A stretch of DNA of 64,000 nucleotides from Pseudeuparius sepicola (Eukaryota; Arthropoda; Insecta; Coleoptera; Anthribidae), in the NCBI GenBank assembly GCA_963920635.1, contig OY987307.1:21715735-21779734 (forward strand). The letters are read 5' to 3'. Shown piece by piece: positions 50,201 through 59,439 of this stretch (the first letter of the stretch is position 1; every line of letters begins with the position of its first letter). The position numbers and the translations under genes were made by a program. Under the pieces are notes generated by a model. That model searched no databases, was not told the origin of the DNA, and worked only from the letters and a program-made list of their open reading frames with translations.

Positions 50201-53200
50201 ATGGAACTTTTTGGGATTTTCGGAAGCCCAATAGTGTGTAATAAAATAATAATAACTGAATCAGTGGCGCACTCAGAAAAACATCTTGGGGGGGGGGGCA
50301 TGTCGATAGTTCTGGAAATATCCAGTGCCGTAGCTAGACTTTGTCGATGGGGGGGGGGAGGGTTTACAAAATAAAAAAAAACGTTGAAATGGAATTATTG
50401 TTTTTTTTTCGTGTTGATCATTTTTTTCTAGGTCCAAAATTTAAAAAGTTAAGGGTGGGCAATCTTGAAATAATACCACTGTACTAATCGTCTGCGTCCC
50501 CCTCTTATTAAGGTGTTGGCTTATAGGAGTTCCTTCTTTTGGTGAGCACCCCCTTGTAGTGGAGTCAATGTAGGCGAAAAATGGTGTTAATTAGGCATTA
50601 ATTAGGGAAGTCATAGATTTGAATAAAACCTTTTGAAACACCTTCAAACATACTTTTATTTAAATGTCCGCAGGTTGAAAAAGTGCGCTTTAAAAATAAT
50701 AAAAAAAAACTCAAAAAATCGATTTTTCACCAAAATTTTTCTCAAAAATCGTCTACAATTAATTGTAGAATCATTATTTTTCAATGAAAATGTATAATTT
50801 TATGTTTATATAATCGAATTTTCTTCATAATCATCATAATCTCATATCAATACGACAGGTAAGGTAAGTAAATTAGAAATACGTTTAACGGAATAAAAAG
50901 TAAAATCTAGCTATTTACGAAAAGCTCAAGCAGATTTTTATTTATTTCATGGCATGCTTGACCACGGAAATTTTTGAAAACAAATACCTACCTTCTTTCA
51001 AAAATAACATGTTTATAATAATTATTCTTTTGGCGATAACTCCGAAACTAATGAAGATATCGAAGTATTTTTTGTTGTAAATGTAATCTACTTTTCGATT
51101 ATAATAGAATAAATATGTCATTGAATTTAAAATTTCTGAGAAAATTGTAATGAAAGGGAAATTTTTCGAATTGCGCCTTCTAGCGGTATGACCACGAAAT
51201 TCGAAATGATCTTACTAGATACTGGACAATCATTTGATAGAAGAAGGAAATGTCTCTCCAGCAAGCCCAAATTCAACCAATTCGGTTAAACCAAACCGGA
51301 GATAGCAGCATTTTTTCAAGTCAAGGTTTATCCGCCCGTGTCACCTCTATTTGAAGAGCAAGCGCAAAAAATCCTTAACGAAAATTGTTCAGAAATTGCT
51401 GAAGACTACAATAAATTCAAATATTTATTAGTTATTTTTTTGAGAAAACTCATTTTTCAAATTTACTGTTACGAATACGCCCCCTAGCTGCCACCCTACA
51501 AACTTAAAAATAATTTCCAGCGATTTTTCGTGACCATATTACTTAAGAAGATTTTTTCCCAAAGCTCCAGGACCATTAATTCCTGAGATATGGTACCTCT
51601 TCACCCTTAATGAAATACCCTGTATATAGCTTGGATTTTCGGGGGAAATAGAAATATAGAATGTGCCATTCGTCCCCACGCCAACACAAGCTGTGCTCCA
51701 AGGGAACAGTCTGCCGACTAACACGCCTCACAAACACACGCACATACACCCTTACACACACCCAAACGCATGTTCTCAGTGGATCGAAAATGAGGACTAT
51801 AGTAGTATACAAACATCTATGAAGTGTTTACGACAAAGAAAGCGGAAATTATTATATTTATTTATTTTTGAACGTAGACTTTAATTATTTTGGGGTCTGG
51901 ATCGGAATTAGATGAAAAAATCACTATTTCATGCAGTCGACGTTTCGCAAAAATTTATTATTATTTATTTATATTTATTAGAGAATTCGTATTATTGTAT
52001 GAAGGCTGAGAACACGTGAAGAGAGTTTTTTTCCAAAAGCTGATAATCACGAGCGGAAATTATGTAGAAAAAATCTTTTGACTGGAAATCGGAAGTTTAA
52101 AACGTGTACTTTCACTTAGGATTGGTAAGAAACCTCCTTCAGCTTGATTCTTGGATTTAGAAATAAGAAAAATCGAGTTCTGCGTTTCGGGAAATTAATT
52201 ATAACGCGGTTTACTGCAAAAATAAACGAGAAAAGAGAAGAGAAATACATTAAAATTACTTATGCAATCAAAAATCACACATTTTAAGCTTCAAAAAAGT
52301 CACCTATCGAGTTTCAATATCTAATTTTATGCGGATATTATGAGCGTTTGAAATAAATATTGAATATACGATAGCAAGAATTTATGAAAAATCTCTATGT
52401 TCAAAGTGAAAAAAAACTAACGAGGTTTTATATCGTAATCTTATATTGTTCTTTCAAAAGTACATACACTTAGTATAAACATTCTGTAATATTGCTCAAA
52501 AATATTACAAATTGACCATGTAACGTCAATTATTGTAAAAATGCATGAAATTTTGATCAAGACCAACTTTACAATAATATGACAGGCGTATCCCTTCATG
52601 GAAATTAATGCTACAAGATTTTTTTAACTGCTTTACGGTGTTACTTTCCAATAAACTTTGTTGCATATGAATTAGTTGTGTGTGTAAAAAGTTATTAATG
52701 TTCTGTCTCGCGCTCCACGCGCCGCTCTCAATTTCGGCTGCCTCTTAAATACGAGGAAGCATGAAAACGTATGATCTTAAAAAAATCTCATTCATTACTT
52801 AATTATTTTACAAAAAATATGTAAATACATTTTTTTTGAGAAATTACCTGCTCTTTCGAATGGTCTTACTTAAATTCTATAAAAACGCTTATTAAATAAA
52901 TTATTAACAAAAAACCTATATTTTTGACAGTTATTGTTAAATAAAAGAAATCGCACACTATTTTGCGCTGCGGACTCTTCAGGAATTTGTTCGAAGTTAT
53001 TTTCCTGGTTGACTCCACTATTGGGGCTTGATGCGATATTCCTATACCGTACCTATATGTTAGTTTATTGTTTGTAAGAAAATACAATAAAATAAAGAGG
53101 CCACTATTATACTACAAAATGGGAAATGTTTGACATCAGAGACTAACTGACAAATAACATGAAAATACATCTTAAAATATTGATCGCCGCAACTATCAAT

Positions 53201-56200
53201 ACTTTTCACGCCGCGACTACTTTAACACTAAAACGAATGGCGAAGCAAATTCGAATTCCCCTACTACCCCCCATCCGTCTCCACTTTTCTGGACGCCACT
53301 AGTTCGGGCGTCGTTTATATCAGTTTGTGTCGAACTAATCCCCCGCCGTTCGGTAAGGCGTCCCGACGCCACCGTCGCCGCCTCACCAGGAAGATTTAGG
53401 TCGAAAATAATTTAAACTGGGATACAGACGGCGTGTTATAGCGGTCCTGCCGCTGACAGGACATTTCATCTAATACACGCACTATTAATGCGGACTATTT
53501 CTGCGCTGACAAAATTCGATTTCTGTCCCACATTGCAGCAGTGGCCTTAATTATGCTGCCATTTGATTGAATACCCTGGAACGCGTTGTGCGAAGCTATC
53601 AATTTTACGGGCGGAAATATTCGAAATATGACACAACAATTCGGTATAATCCAGAAAATGAGAATATCTTTATTTCTATCCTATAGCGAGCTTAATGGTT
53701 ATATACATAATAGGCACAACTTAATAGCCAGTGGTGTCACCTTGCGGCACCTTGAAACCTGTAGGTTTTAGTACCAAATGTAATTAAGGAAAGTTGTATC
53801 GAATTAAAAACTGAGTAGGCGTGCACGTGCAGAATATCGAAAGCATAGATCTACTTTGATTTTCGCCTGCCTAAAAAAATTAAAACACACAAAAGTAAAT
53901 TTTTCAAAAACTGTACATTTTTCGAAAATAACTCGAGAATAGTTTTTCCTTAATTTAGTGAAGGCAAAAAAAGATTACTTTTCCAGTGGGTAAAACTTTT
54001 TTTATTAAAAATAATATTGTTGTTTTGGTTCGTTTTTTGATCGATTACCCAGGAATGCTACATAAGATTAAAAATATGATGGTTGACCCCCGTTTCTCTG
54101 GCACTGGTGCAAGTAGATGGGCTGAAGGTAAATGAAAAAAAAAATGCACTCCAGAGTCCCGGGTGGAGTGCATTTTTTTCAATTGATATCCTTTACCTGG
54201 ATATGCCATTAAACATCCTTTGTTATTTATATCAATTAAAGGTACTAAAAAGATATTTATTTCTACCAAATACATTTGCCTTAACTGTCTTCTTTTAGGA
54301 AGAATAAAAGAAAACTTGAAAAAAAATGAAATTTTACGCCCTGTATATCTAAAGTCGTTAGGAAAAAATCTACTTGCTTTGACGTATCTACTATGTTTAC
54401 AAGAGGTGAAATTGTCAAAATATTTAACTTTTAGCAAGAAATAAACATTTTTGCTTCCTCCGAAATCAAGATTCACGTTGAGAAAATATTAATTTATTAT
54501 ACGGTGTGTTGAAAAATTTCAAATTTTGAAATTAGGTCAAGAGTTTAGTACTCGAAAAATAATTTTGTTCACCTTCTTCATTTTTTCCCATTAATACTAA
54601 AATGGCCAGGAAGATTTTATTGCTAAATTGATTATTCGTAATTATATTATTCTCCCCGCACAAGCATGTGGTTGCTACTGGGGTACTCCTAGTTTGGAGT
54701 ATTGTGAGGGTGAGAATTATTATTATATTATTATAATTATTATTATTATTATTATGATTTAATGAAAACTATATAAATACAGAGTAAACAAATAAAATAC
54801 TCAACAATAATAACAAAAAAATGTTTTTCGAGTAGGCACCTGTGATTTGCTATTTAACATCTCCTAACGCCAAACAACTTTTATAAATAACTTCCTGAAA
54901 TATTTTGAAAAATAGGAGTACACTTGACCTGATTTCAAAATTTGAAATTTTTAAACACCCCGTGCAATAAATTAATATTTTCTCAACATGAATCTTAATT
55001 TCGGAGGAAGCAAACGTTTTTATGAAGAGTAACTTTTTTTGGAAAAAATCAATTTTTTGGCAATTTCACCTCTTGTAAACCCCAGCCGAGGACATACTAT
55101 ATAAATTTAGCGCTGCAGTTTTTTTTGGGGATGCTGAAAATGTCAATTTCTTCGTATCTCACAGAGGGCACCACGTGCGCTATTTTCGGATGGTGCGTTT
55201 ACTATAGTAACTTTTTTGAGGTTATCATTTTGGTCCCGCAGGTCTATCATTTTAGTGCACCTTGTTTTGCTGCTACAAAAAGTACCTACTCTTGTTGCAT
55301 AACGATAAAATCAACCCTTTGCGTTGAAACTGACAACAGGAGCCCAAAAACACCTGTTAACTAAAAAATTTCGAAACAAAAATTATCACCTACTGCTTTC
55401 ATATGTTACAAATATCAACTATACCATTTACCTAAAGTAAGAAAAAAATCCCTATGTACAATGAAATAAAAATTATTCGCTTTCAAAATGGAAAGGATTG
55501 AATTTGCCAAAATTTTGACATAATCCTATTTCAAGAAAGCCAGTGGTGTTTTGACCAATGTCCATTTGGCATTTTTTTACCATTTTGACTGTACAGTTGA
55601 TCTGTAGCATTTGAAAGCGGTAGGCGAAAATTGTATGTTTCGAAAGTTGGAGTTAACAGGTGTTTTGGGGCACGTTTTTTCAATTTGCATGAAAACGGTT
55701 GATTTTATTGTTATGAAACAAGAGTACCGTTTTATTTCAGAAGTAAAAGGTGCACTAAAGTGATGAACCTGCAAGACCAAAACGATAACCTCAAAAAAGT
55801 TACGAGTCAAAGCATCATCCAAAAATACCGCAAGTAGCGCCATCTGTGGATACGTAGAAATTCTCATTTTCAGCTTGTTTTCCATCCCCAAAAACACATC
55901 AGTGCCAAATTTCAATTTAACAGCTTGATTAATTTGGGAGATATTGAAATAATTTAATTTCAAAAAACGAACTATAACGCCCTGTATCTCAGAAACGAAT
56001 AACTTTAGAACCAGTTTATATAAGCAACCCACGTTATAATGAATTTTTCTATAAAATGTTCTGATAAAAAAACCTGGGAGACCCTGTAAAATGTGTTGGA
56101 AGTAAGTATATTAAAGTATATTAGGCATTTATTTAAGCAAAAAATAAATAGTTATGTTGGTTTTGCCATACCTACCTCGAAACCACAAATATCGATTTTC

Positions 56201-59200
56201 AATAGTGTAGCTTATACAGAGATAAAAAAGTTTTGATGGATTAGGATTCTCTTTCAAGTACAAATATCAGGTAACAAATGTAAAAAAGTTTCTCACCATG
56301 TACTCGTTCTTCGTTACGTTGAAGTTAGATTCATTGGTGTTCTTCGAGCCTTGCAGAATTTCTTCTAAATATTCTATGTATTCTATGGCGCTGCGCAGAA
56401 TCTCCACCTTTGGTAGCCTCTGCCCAGGATTGTTGCAAGTCCTCTTCTTCAGCATTTCGAAAGCTTCGTTAACCTGTAAAATAGAAGATCCAGTTGTGCT
56501 ACATAGTAGTGAACACTGAACAGAACCGGCAAGCACATTATAGGTATAATAACAGAAAATCGTACTCAGCTGTTTATTTATGATAATTAAAGACGAAGTT
56601 GCACAGTTTTCTTCGGGCTGAAATCTACAGTTTCGAAGTTTTATTGTCTAGAACGCCAAACGTGGCAACCTCTGTGCCTGTCAGGAGAAACGGCATTGCA
56701 ATGTTGCCGGTGCCCGTTTGCAATAGTCTCCAGCTTGCCGATGAATATAACTATTATTTAATGTAATCTTTGAGCTTTAACTAATGCAAATGCACACACA
56801 AATGTTGTGACTACTTTTTTATTACGAATGTGTTCCGTGTATTGACTCTTCTATAGCAAAATGGTGTCTGTTTGTGCTGCACATGCTGGAAACTATATGA
56901 TCCTTCATCTCTGTCACGTAACACTTTGGTTAATATATGTGTATATGGAACATGTACTCGTATGATAAATATTCAGACTTCAATAATGCGGAAATATTCG
57001 CGTATGTGGCAACGCCACCCGCCTCATTCCGTATGCCTCTCAATCAAAACATTAGTAGATATCTGTGATTTATTATATTGTTATTCTTATTTATTATTAT
57101 GTTCTTTCTGTAGTTATCGTGTTGCTAATTGTGTAGTGTAGGTAAATTATCATGGACAACGATAACGTGAAAAAGCAATCCGATAATTGGACGAAATCTG
57201 ATGCTTTCATGGGTCTAATATTACGATGTTCACGTATACCTAACTTCGTGGGATAAAACGGCAAAGGTTTGTAAGTTATAGAAATAATAAAGTATTATGA
57301 GTATAAAGTCTTAATAAATGGAGAACTTGGAGCCAGGGACCATCTTGGAGGCGCTTTTATGAAGGCGTCATAGTACTTAGAAGTGCTGAGCCCGAATTCC
57401 GTACCTAAGCCTAACCTTGCCAAAAAAATTTGCAGAAAAACGCGAGTCAATATTTACGAAAAAAAAAACCCTTGACTAAATGTGGTTTCTGGGGATCTGA
57501 GCGGCACCGTCGCAATGATAAAGGCCCGTCAGCTGGCGAAGTGAAACGTCACTACGTCATCAGAGGGAGGTAGCTTTTTGTAGTTGTTTACGTTTACTTG
57601 TCTGGCGATTTTCCTGTTTTAAAGAACGTTGGTTGTGTTTATCGTCTGTTGGACCGTGTTTTTTTAGTAATATAGGACGTGGAGTTTTATTAATAAGTTG
57701 GTAAAACAGCAGTGATTCAGAATAAAGTGATTAAAATTCAATTTTAGTTGATAGGGTTTAGGTTGTGTCTATAGTTTCGGACCTATTTAAATCATGCCGT
57801 GGACGTGTTCCTTTCCCAACTGCAAGGGAGACTACAAAGGCGGTCCTAAATTGTCCGCTTTTTCCTCCCGAAAGACCCCATTTTAAGGGAAAAGTGGGTT
57901 AAGGCCATCAAAAGAGATTTTGTTCCTACACAGTCTTCCAGGGTAAAAGTGGTTTTGGTTTGGACTGTTTGGAGAGTGTTATAGCTAACAATTTTACATG
58001 ATTAATCATAACCACCTTAAAATCAGGAAGTTTTATGGTTTTGTTCATTCGAATTTAGTTGTATCAAGGCATGCAAATAAGAAATAATTGGCATTTACGA
58101 AAATTTTACCGGTAGATATCTGAATACACCAAAAGCCCTTGAAAATGTGACATTCACTCTCGTAGATTATTATCCGTGTTGTAAACCCATGAGCTATATA
58201 TATGTAAACAATCATTTTAAAGTATTTTTTTACCAAATTTACCAAGTTAACATCTTGCAATTCAAATTTGGCGCCTTAGGCCCACCTCCCTTGGATGACT
58301 CATTCCATTCAGCTGACGGGCCTTGTCATTGCGACGGTGCCGGCCTGAGGTGCGAATTTTGAAATTTCAACTTTCCTGGCAACTTTCACCGCAGAATAAA
58401 GTTGTCTCAGAACACTTCAGTAGTATCGCCATGTTGTCAAATTGCGTTTTTAAAACACTTGTCATAAGTGCTTTCCTGCCAAATATCGAAGAAAGTCTAA
58501 AAACTCGCTAATTACGAAAATATTATTTTTAGAAATAATCGTAGGATGCAAGTGTTCAGGAATTGTTTTATCAAGTTTGTAAAATTTCGTCAAGTACCCT
58601 AATAGACCATTGACAATTTGTACTAGCATTGGGGTAGTTTTTTAACGAAAATGTCCACAGATAAAACAGGTTGGACTGTATGATTCGTTTCAAATAAAAA
58701 AATATCTTACAAAATTTCTTCACGTAAAAAATATGTAAATAAACAATAACAAATAGCGCTTTAAATTTTACAGAGATTAACTCCTTCATACTGCTTGTAC
58801 CCAATAAGGTAGTTCCTTACTACTGGCGAATCAGCAAGAACAGACATTGTATTGGATGAATTTATAAAATGTTTACATTGCTAAGCTGTTTATATTAGAC
58901 CTCTACTTAAATTTATGACACATATTTAGAAAATAAACCAGTGTTAAAAAGGTGAAAAAATCGCGTCTACCTAATATCCAAGCGTCATGCGAATCTTAAA
59001 AATTTATACTTTAATTTGGGAAACTCTGTATATTTCCTACTTTTTGTTCATATCTAATCTGGTTTAGTGTGATCCATCCCAGTTAAGTTCAAGTCACGTC
59101 AGTTCAGTTGCGTTCTGTTCTAGTTTATCCTCGATCACATTAAGTTTTCGTCCGAGTGTTTACCTTTCTCAGTCTCCTCCTTTCTCTCAGCGTGGCCGCT

Positions 59201-59439
59201 TTCCGCCTGTCGATCGCGACGGTCTTCTTCTTGCAGGCCTTGCAGGCCCACGCCAGGCACTTCCTTGGACTGTTGAGCGAGCACCCTGAAAATTTCAGGA
59301 GCAAATAGCGCGCATTCAGGTCTGTACACCCCGCCAAGTGTTACCTGTGCTTTGAGGCTCCAGTATGTGGTTGAAGTCTTTCTCGTCATCGCTGTCGATC
59401 GAGCTCTCTGCGCTTACGTAACCCGTGTCGATCTTCAAC
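32187..59439 (-). CDS. nau: nautilus / MyoD-family myogenic bHLH transcription factor (partial gene, 4 exons seen)
   Basis: Myogenic regulatory factors bind E-boxes in the nucleus as E-protein heterodimers and drive the muscle programme; insects usually carry one, nautilus. Four minus-strand exons join in phase: 59439-59345, 59285-59164, 56473-56297 and 32268-32187. They encode about 158 residues: an acidic segment with HILEP, a Cys-rich motif ([12 protein letters not shown]), a basic region running into helix 1 ([20 protein letters not shown]), then loop and helix 2 ([20 protein letters not shown]). The Ala-Thr in the basic region is the myogenic signature. All seen splice sites are GT-AG. 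The first exon (initiator Met) and the last exon (expected helix-3 motif like SSLDCL) were not found. The three introns are 59 bp, 2,690 bp and 24,028 bp, the last filled with mobile elements. Family identity of the bHLH exons is very secure; exon E is less so. Confidence 0.93.
32735..32845 (+). repeat. interspersed repeat shared with 34760-34870
   Basis: Both places read gtataaaccac, then gcatattttrg, then tcgattaagc and catagtataa in the same order with substitutions. They flank the element at 32878-34126 on its two sides in the same orientation. Confidence 0.6.
32878..34126. mobile_element. 1.25-kb CAGGGTG-type inverted-repeat element
   Basis: The ends cagggtgtttcatcttaagt and acttaagatcaaacaccttg pair, and the arms continue (gcaaaattttaggttt with its partner). 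TA follows the right end; the left flank is degenerate. The interior matches the interior of the 23343-24586 element (ggtggctggtgtgccacaac region), so they are one family with different terminal segments. Confidence 0.78.
34127..34908. other. spacer with one interspersed repeat copy
   Basis: Apart from the 34760-34870 repeat copy, nothing was recognised. The frames at 34075-34314 and 34311-34562 have no known motif. Confidence 0.3.
34909..35078 (+). pseudogene. YqaJ-type PD-(D/E)XK nuclease relic
   Basis: From ATG 34909 the frame reads [20 protein letters not shown], then ILYGQF-like residues ([16 protein letters not shown]) and a stop. In the next frame [11 protein letters not shown] follows at once. 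SPDG with a downstream E-x-K and CP is the core of YqaJ-like exonucleases, often carried by insect DNA transposons such as ISL2EU-like elements. The frameshift between the D and the ExK makes it inactive. Confidence 0.65.
35327..36146 (-). pseudogene. non-LTR retrotransposon (jockey/CR1-like LINE) 3' relic
   Basis: The minus strand encodes the RT palm with the catalytic YADD ([15 protein letters not shown]), followed by [10 protein letters not shown] and [12 protein letters not shown]. After frameshifts come [19 protein letters not shown] and a C-terminal part ([20 protein letters not shown]). This order is the end of ORF2 in jockey/CR1-type LINEs. The copy is cut off upstream of YADD, where a half MITE abuts it. 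Insertion by target-primed reverse transcription commonly leaves such 5'-truncated copies. Confidence 0.85.
36155..36339. mobile_element. right half of the GACCGGGA MITE
   Basis: It matches the right arm of the element at 9261-9953 from catatcaaaa to ctgtcactatctcgcggtc, followed by TA. It joins the cut end of the LINE relic directly. Confidence 0.8.
36340..37081. other. AT-rich spacer, nothing recognised
   Basis: About 740 bp without coding, RNA or element signals. Confidence 0.35.
37792..39003. mobile_element. 1.2-kb element nested in the P-like copy, 8-bp TGCCTCCC duplication
   Basis: An exact 8-bp repeat tgcctccc lies at 37784-37791 and 39004-39011, where the uninterrupted relative at 57.5 kb has a single site. 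The inner ends share ataaagacaggcc as an inverted repeat, followed by tcacgtgac and its complement. The interior carries a CpG-rich block (about 37960-38410, with an aataaa at its end) of unknown nature and a THAP relic at 38612-38803. The 8-bp duplication fits P or hAT-type elements. Confidence 0.78.
38612..38803 (+). pseudogene. THAP-domain C-terminal half relic
   Basis: The frame reads [20 protein letters not shown], then after a stop [17 protein letters not shown]. The LKxxxVPTIF ending and the THF before it are the second half of a THAP finger; the Cys expected two residues before TH is Trp here. An in-frame stop and the missing first half make it a relic of the transposase or an accessory protein of the surrounding element. 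Confidence 0.65.
39074..40560. other. unique sequence with CpG-rich block 39300-39640
   Basis: No gene was recognised. The CpG-rich block has ttattcttaattatgcag and TATA-like tataaatc next to GC-rich sequence, typical of conserved noncoding or promoter DNA, but I can prove neither. Minus frames at 38970-39266 and 39296-39544 have no known motif. A dispersed tagactttggta motif recurs at 39832, 40010, 40051 and 40163. Confidence 0.3.
40561..41640. other. unique sequence, CpG-richer 40560-41000
   Basis: No exon or repeat was recognised. The repeat-poor character suggests possible regulatory DNA within the long nau intron, as inference only. Confidence 0.3.
41641..42100 (-). pseudogene. Tc1-like transposase relic, internally deleted
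   Basis: On the minus strand a frame gives [17 protein letters not shown], a helix-turn-helix as at the N terminus of insect Tc1/DDE_3-type transposases. About 300 bp further comes [14 protein letters not shown], then [15 protein letters not shown] and an acidic tail, which resembles the C terminus of the same proteins. The catalytic middle is absent and several stops interrupt the rest. Confidence 0.5.
42451..42578. repeat. 128-bp hairpin
   Basis: The arms of 36 bp (42451-42486 and 42543-42578) are nearly perfect complements, containing aatatggttgttgtct and agacaacaaccatatt, with a 56-base loop. It may be a minimal fold-back element or a structured transcript. Confidence 0.8.
43269..43947 (+). 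mobile_element. second Penelope-like element, 5'-truncated
   Basis: It starts within the linker just before the GIY-YIG domain and reads [17 protein letters not shown], then [16 protein letters not shown] and [15 protein letters not shown], and continues to the same terminal repeat as at 12050-12307 (ending cccaattaa). A small deletion removes the residues after YVGE. This copy preserves the end of the GIY-YIG region better than the 11-12 kb copy. Confidence 0.85.
43948..45788. other. mostly unique sequence
   Basis: CpG-richer DNA at 43960-44420 and an isolated caccttgagggtgtccc near 45329 were noted. No gene was recognised. Confidence 0.3.
45789..45900. repeat. 112-bp hairpin
   Basis: The arms caacttgttaaacaatg...gcatgc and gcatgc...cattgcttaacttgttg are complementary, with a further inner acaacttgt pair. 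Origin unknown. Confidence 0.7.
46232..46422. mobile_element. 191-bp MITE
   Basis: The ends ctatactaaaatcaaataac and the near complement ending attttagtatag enclose actctgacgcc and ggcgtcagagt. Such short inverted-repeat sequences without genes are typical MITEs. The target duplication is unclear. Confidence 0.78.
46423..47460. other. unique sequence, nothing definite
   Basis: No gene was recognised. The part just upstream of the THAP exon (47330-47460) contains ggcggccattttatatgtggc and may be that element's leader. Confidence 0.3.
47461..47531 (+). pseudogene. THAP first exon with in-frame stop
   Basis: From ATG 47461 the frame reads [14 protein letters not shown], stop, QEPGISFHR, then a gtaaat donor. 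MVxCxAxxCKxRS with a later ISFHR is the classic start of a THAP finger. The TAG is the only defect seen in this exon. The next exon was not recognised. Confidence 0.65.
47532..49689. other. mostly unique AT-rich sequence
   Basis: No gene was recognised. A single-sided element end (tgtacagagtgtccactaccc) occurs at 48628. AT-rich tracts dominate. Confidence 0.3.
49690..50260 (-). pseudogene. mariner-like transposase relic
   Basis: The minus strand reads [20 protein letters not shown], then [20 protein letters not shown] with the second catalytic Asp in QQDG. In other frames follow [13 protein letters not shown] and DELKEKI, the region after the third catalytic residue. Its wording differs clearly from the intact transposase at 5814-7138, so it comes from another family. 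Frameshifts and stops make it inactive. Confidence 0.75.
50261..51720. other. repeat fragments with G-runs, otherwise nothing
   Basis: Two G-runs near 50288-50298 and 50351-50359 each lie after a cagtggcg or cagtgccgtagctag start, a common end of interspersed insect repeats. The rest is AT-rich without a recognised gene. Confidence 0.4.
51725..51771 (+). repeat. CA-rich low-complexity tract
   Basis: Imperfect cacacgcacataca and ttacacacaccc repeats. The open frames over it are low-complexity artefacts. Confidence 0.7.
51772..53215. other. AT-rich sequence, nothing recognised
   Basis: No coding, RNA or repeat signal recognised. Confidence 0.35.
53216..53600. other. CpG-rich unique block in the nau intron
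   Basis: About 400 bp of repeat-free, CpG-rich DNA with ggccttaattatgctgccat and attaatgcgg, between AT-rich and repeat DNA. It lies about 2.7 kb into the large nau intron. It could be a cis-regulatory element; no exon was recognised. Confidence 0.3.
53810..54115 (+). repeat. interspersed repeat shared with 60690-60955
   Basis: The two copies match over about 270 bp in the same direction, including acacaaaagtaaatttttcaaaa, tttttcgaaaa and the end gttgacccccg-tctc-cactgg. The 3' ends agree sharply at cactgg, suggesting an element terminus. Confidence 0.72.
54142..54260. mobile_element. fold-back SINE remnant
   Basis: The inverted piece aaatgcactcca, a 10-base remnant gagtcccggg, and the forward piece tggagtgcatttttt are followed by the SINE tail (ttgatatcctttacctggat, gccattaaacatcctttg, ggtactaaaaagat). 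As at 21111 the minus-strand copy is cut in the tRNA-like body and joined head to head to a plus-strand 3' end. Confidence 0.7.
54393..55080. repeat. about 690-bp inverted repeat
   Basis: Paired landmarks are tttacaagaggtgaaattg with caatttcacctcttgtaaa, and cttcctccgaaatcaagattc with gaatcttaatttcggaggaag. The 143-codon minus frame here (54045-54476) lies in repeat DNA. An att microsatellite lies in the loop (54716-54760). Confidence 0.8.
55127..55890. repeat. about 760-bp inverted repeat
   Basis: Paired landmarks are ggggatgctgaaaatg with cattttcagc...atcccc, and gtgcaccttgttttgctgc with its loose complement near 55740. It resembles the 24589-25388 element in wording (aagttacagg, tcattttggtcccgc), so is probably related. 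The 151-codon frame at 55577-56032 is part of this repeat. Confidence 0.72.
56297..56473 (-). CDS. nau: nau exon D (helix 1, loop, helix 2)
   Basis: This 177-nt exon of 59 codons has the acceptor ctattttacag and the donor gtgaga after an ATG codon, phase 0 at both ends. It encodes [12 protein letters not shown], the loop NPGQRLPK and helix 2 [18 protein letters not shown], then a polar tail ([15 protein letters not shown]). The open frame extends past both splice sites, but the flanking residues do not match the family, so I place the exon ends at the splice signals. Confidence 0.96.
57152..57256 (+). pseudogene. short frame resembling a Myb/SANT-type start
   Basis: A frame of 34 codons from ATG reads [20 protein letters not shown] and then GLILRC. 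The WTKSDAF part weakly recalls Myb/SANT-like DNA-binding domains that accompany PIF/Harbinger transposons. It is short and could be chance. Confidence 0.2.
57502..58342 (+). mobile_element. 841-bp P-like element (non-autonomous) with THAP exon
   Basis: The termini cggcaccgtcgcaatga and tcattgcgacggtgccg are inverted and extend to ggcccgtcagctg, about 33 bp with one indel, close to the 31-bp ends of Drosophila P elements. It carries one THAP exon (57794-57942) but no catalytic domain. A relative lies at 37082-39073. The flanks gatctgag and ggcctgag suggest a decayed 8-bp duplication. Confidence 0.82.
57794..57942 (+). pseudogene. THAP first exon with one frameshift
   Basis: The frame begins [20 protein letters not shown] with the first two zinc-binding Cys. 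A shift near the run of T then gives [20 protein letters not shown] with the invariant Trp, ending at AGG before a gtaaaa donor. This matches the first two thirds of a THAP finger. One indel inactivates it. It sits inside the P-like element 57502-58342. Confidence 0.75.
59164..59285 (-). CDS. nau: nau exon C (Cys-rich motif and basic region)
   Basis: This 122-nt exon has a ttttcag acceptor and a gtaaac donor. It encodes [12 protein letters not shown] followed by the DNA-contacting basic region ending RERRRLRK. The intron before it is only 59 bp. The exon ends in phase 0 exactly at the junction between the basic region and helix 1, so that VNEAF is encoded by the next exon. The other open frame over the same bases gives no family match. 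Confidence 0.95.
59345..59439 (-). CDS. nau: nau exon B (acidic segment before the Cys-rich motif)
   Basis: This 95-nt exon is preceded on the minus strand by a ttttccag acceptor and followed by a gtaaca donor. It starts with the last base of a split codon and ends with the first base of another. It encodes an acidic stretch ([17 protein letters not shown]) that matches the position of the HVLAP-like segment just upstream of the Cys-rich motif in MyoD proteins. The exon before it, which should carry the start codon, was not identified between here and the window end. Confidence 0.85.

Noticed and set aside
51539..51884. Open frames over the CA-rich tract
   Set aside because: Low-complexity sequence read in several frames on both strands; no protein signal.
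54045..54476. 143-codon minus-strand open frame
   Set aside because: It overlaps an interspersed repeat, a SINE remnant and one arm of an inverted repeat, and has no recognisable domain.
55577..56032. 151-codon minus-strand open frame, the longest in the window
   Set aside because: It lies across a palindromic repeat (55127-55890) and repeats wording of other inverted-repeat elements; no domain seen.
59135..59389. 84-codon minus-strand frame over the nau exons read as one protein
   Set aside because: It reads through the 59-bp intron in the wrong frame; the correct reading is the spliced one with [12 protein letters not shown].
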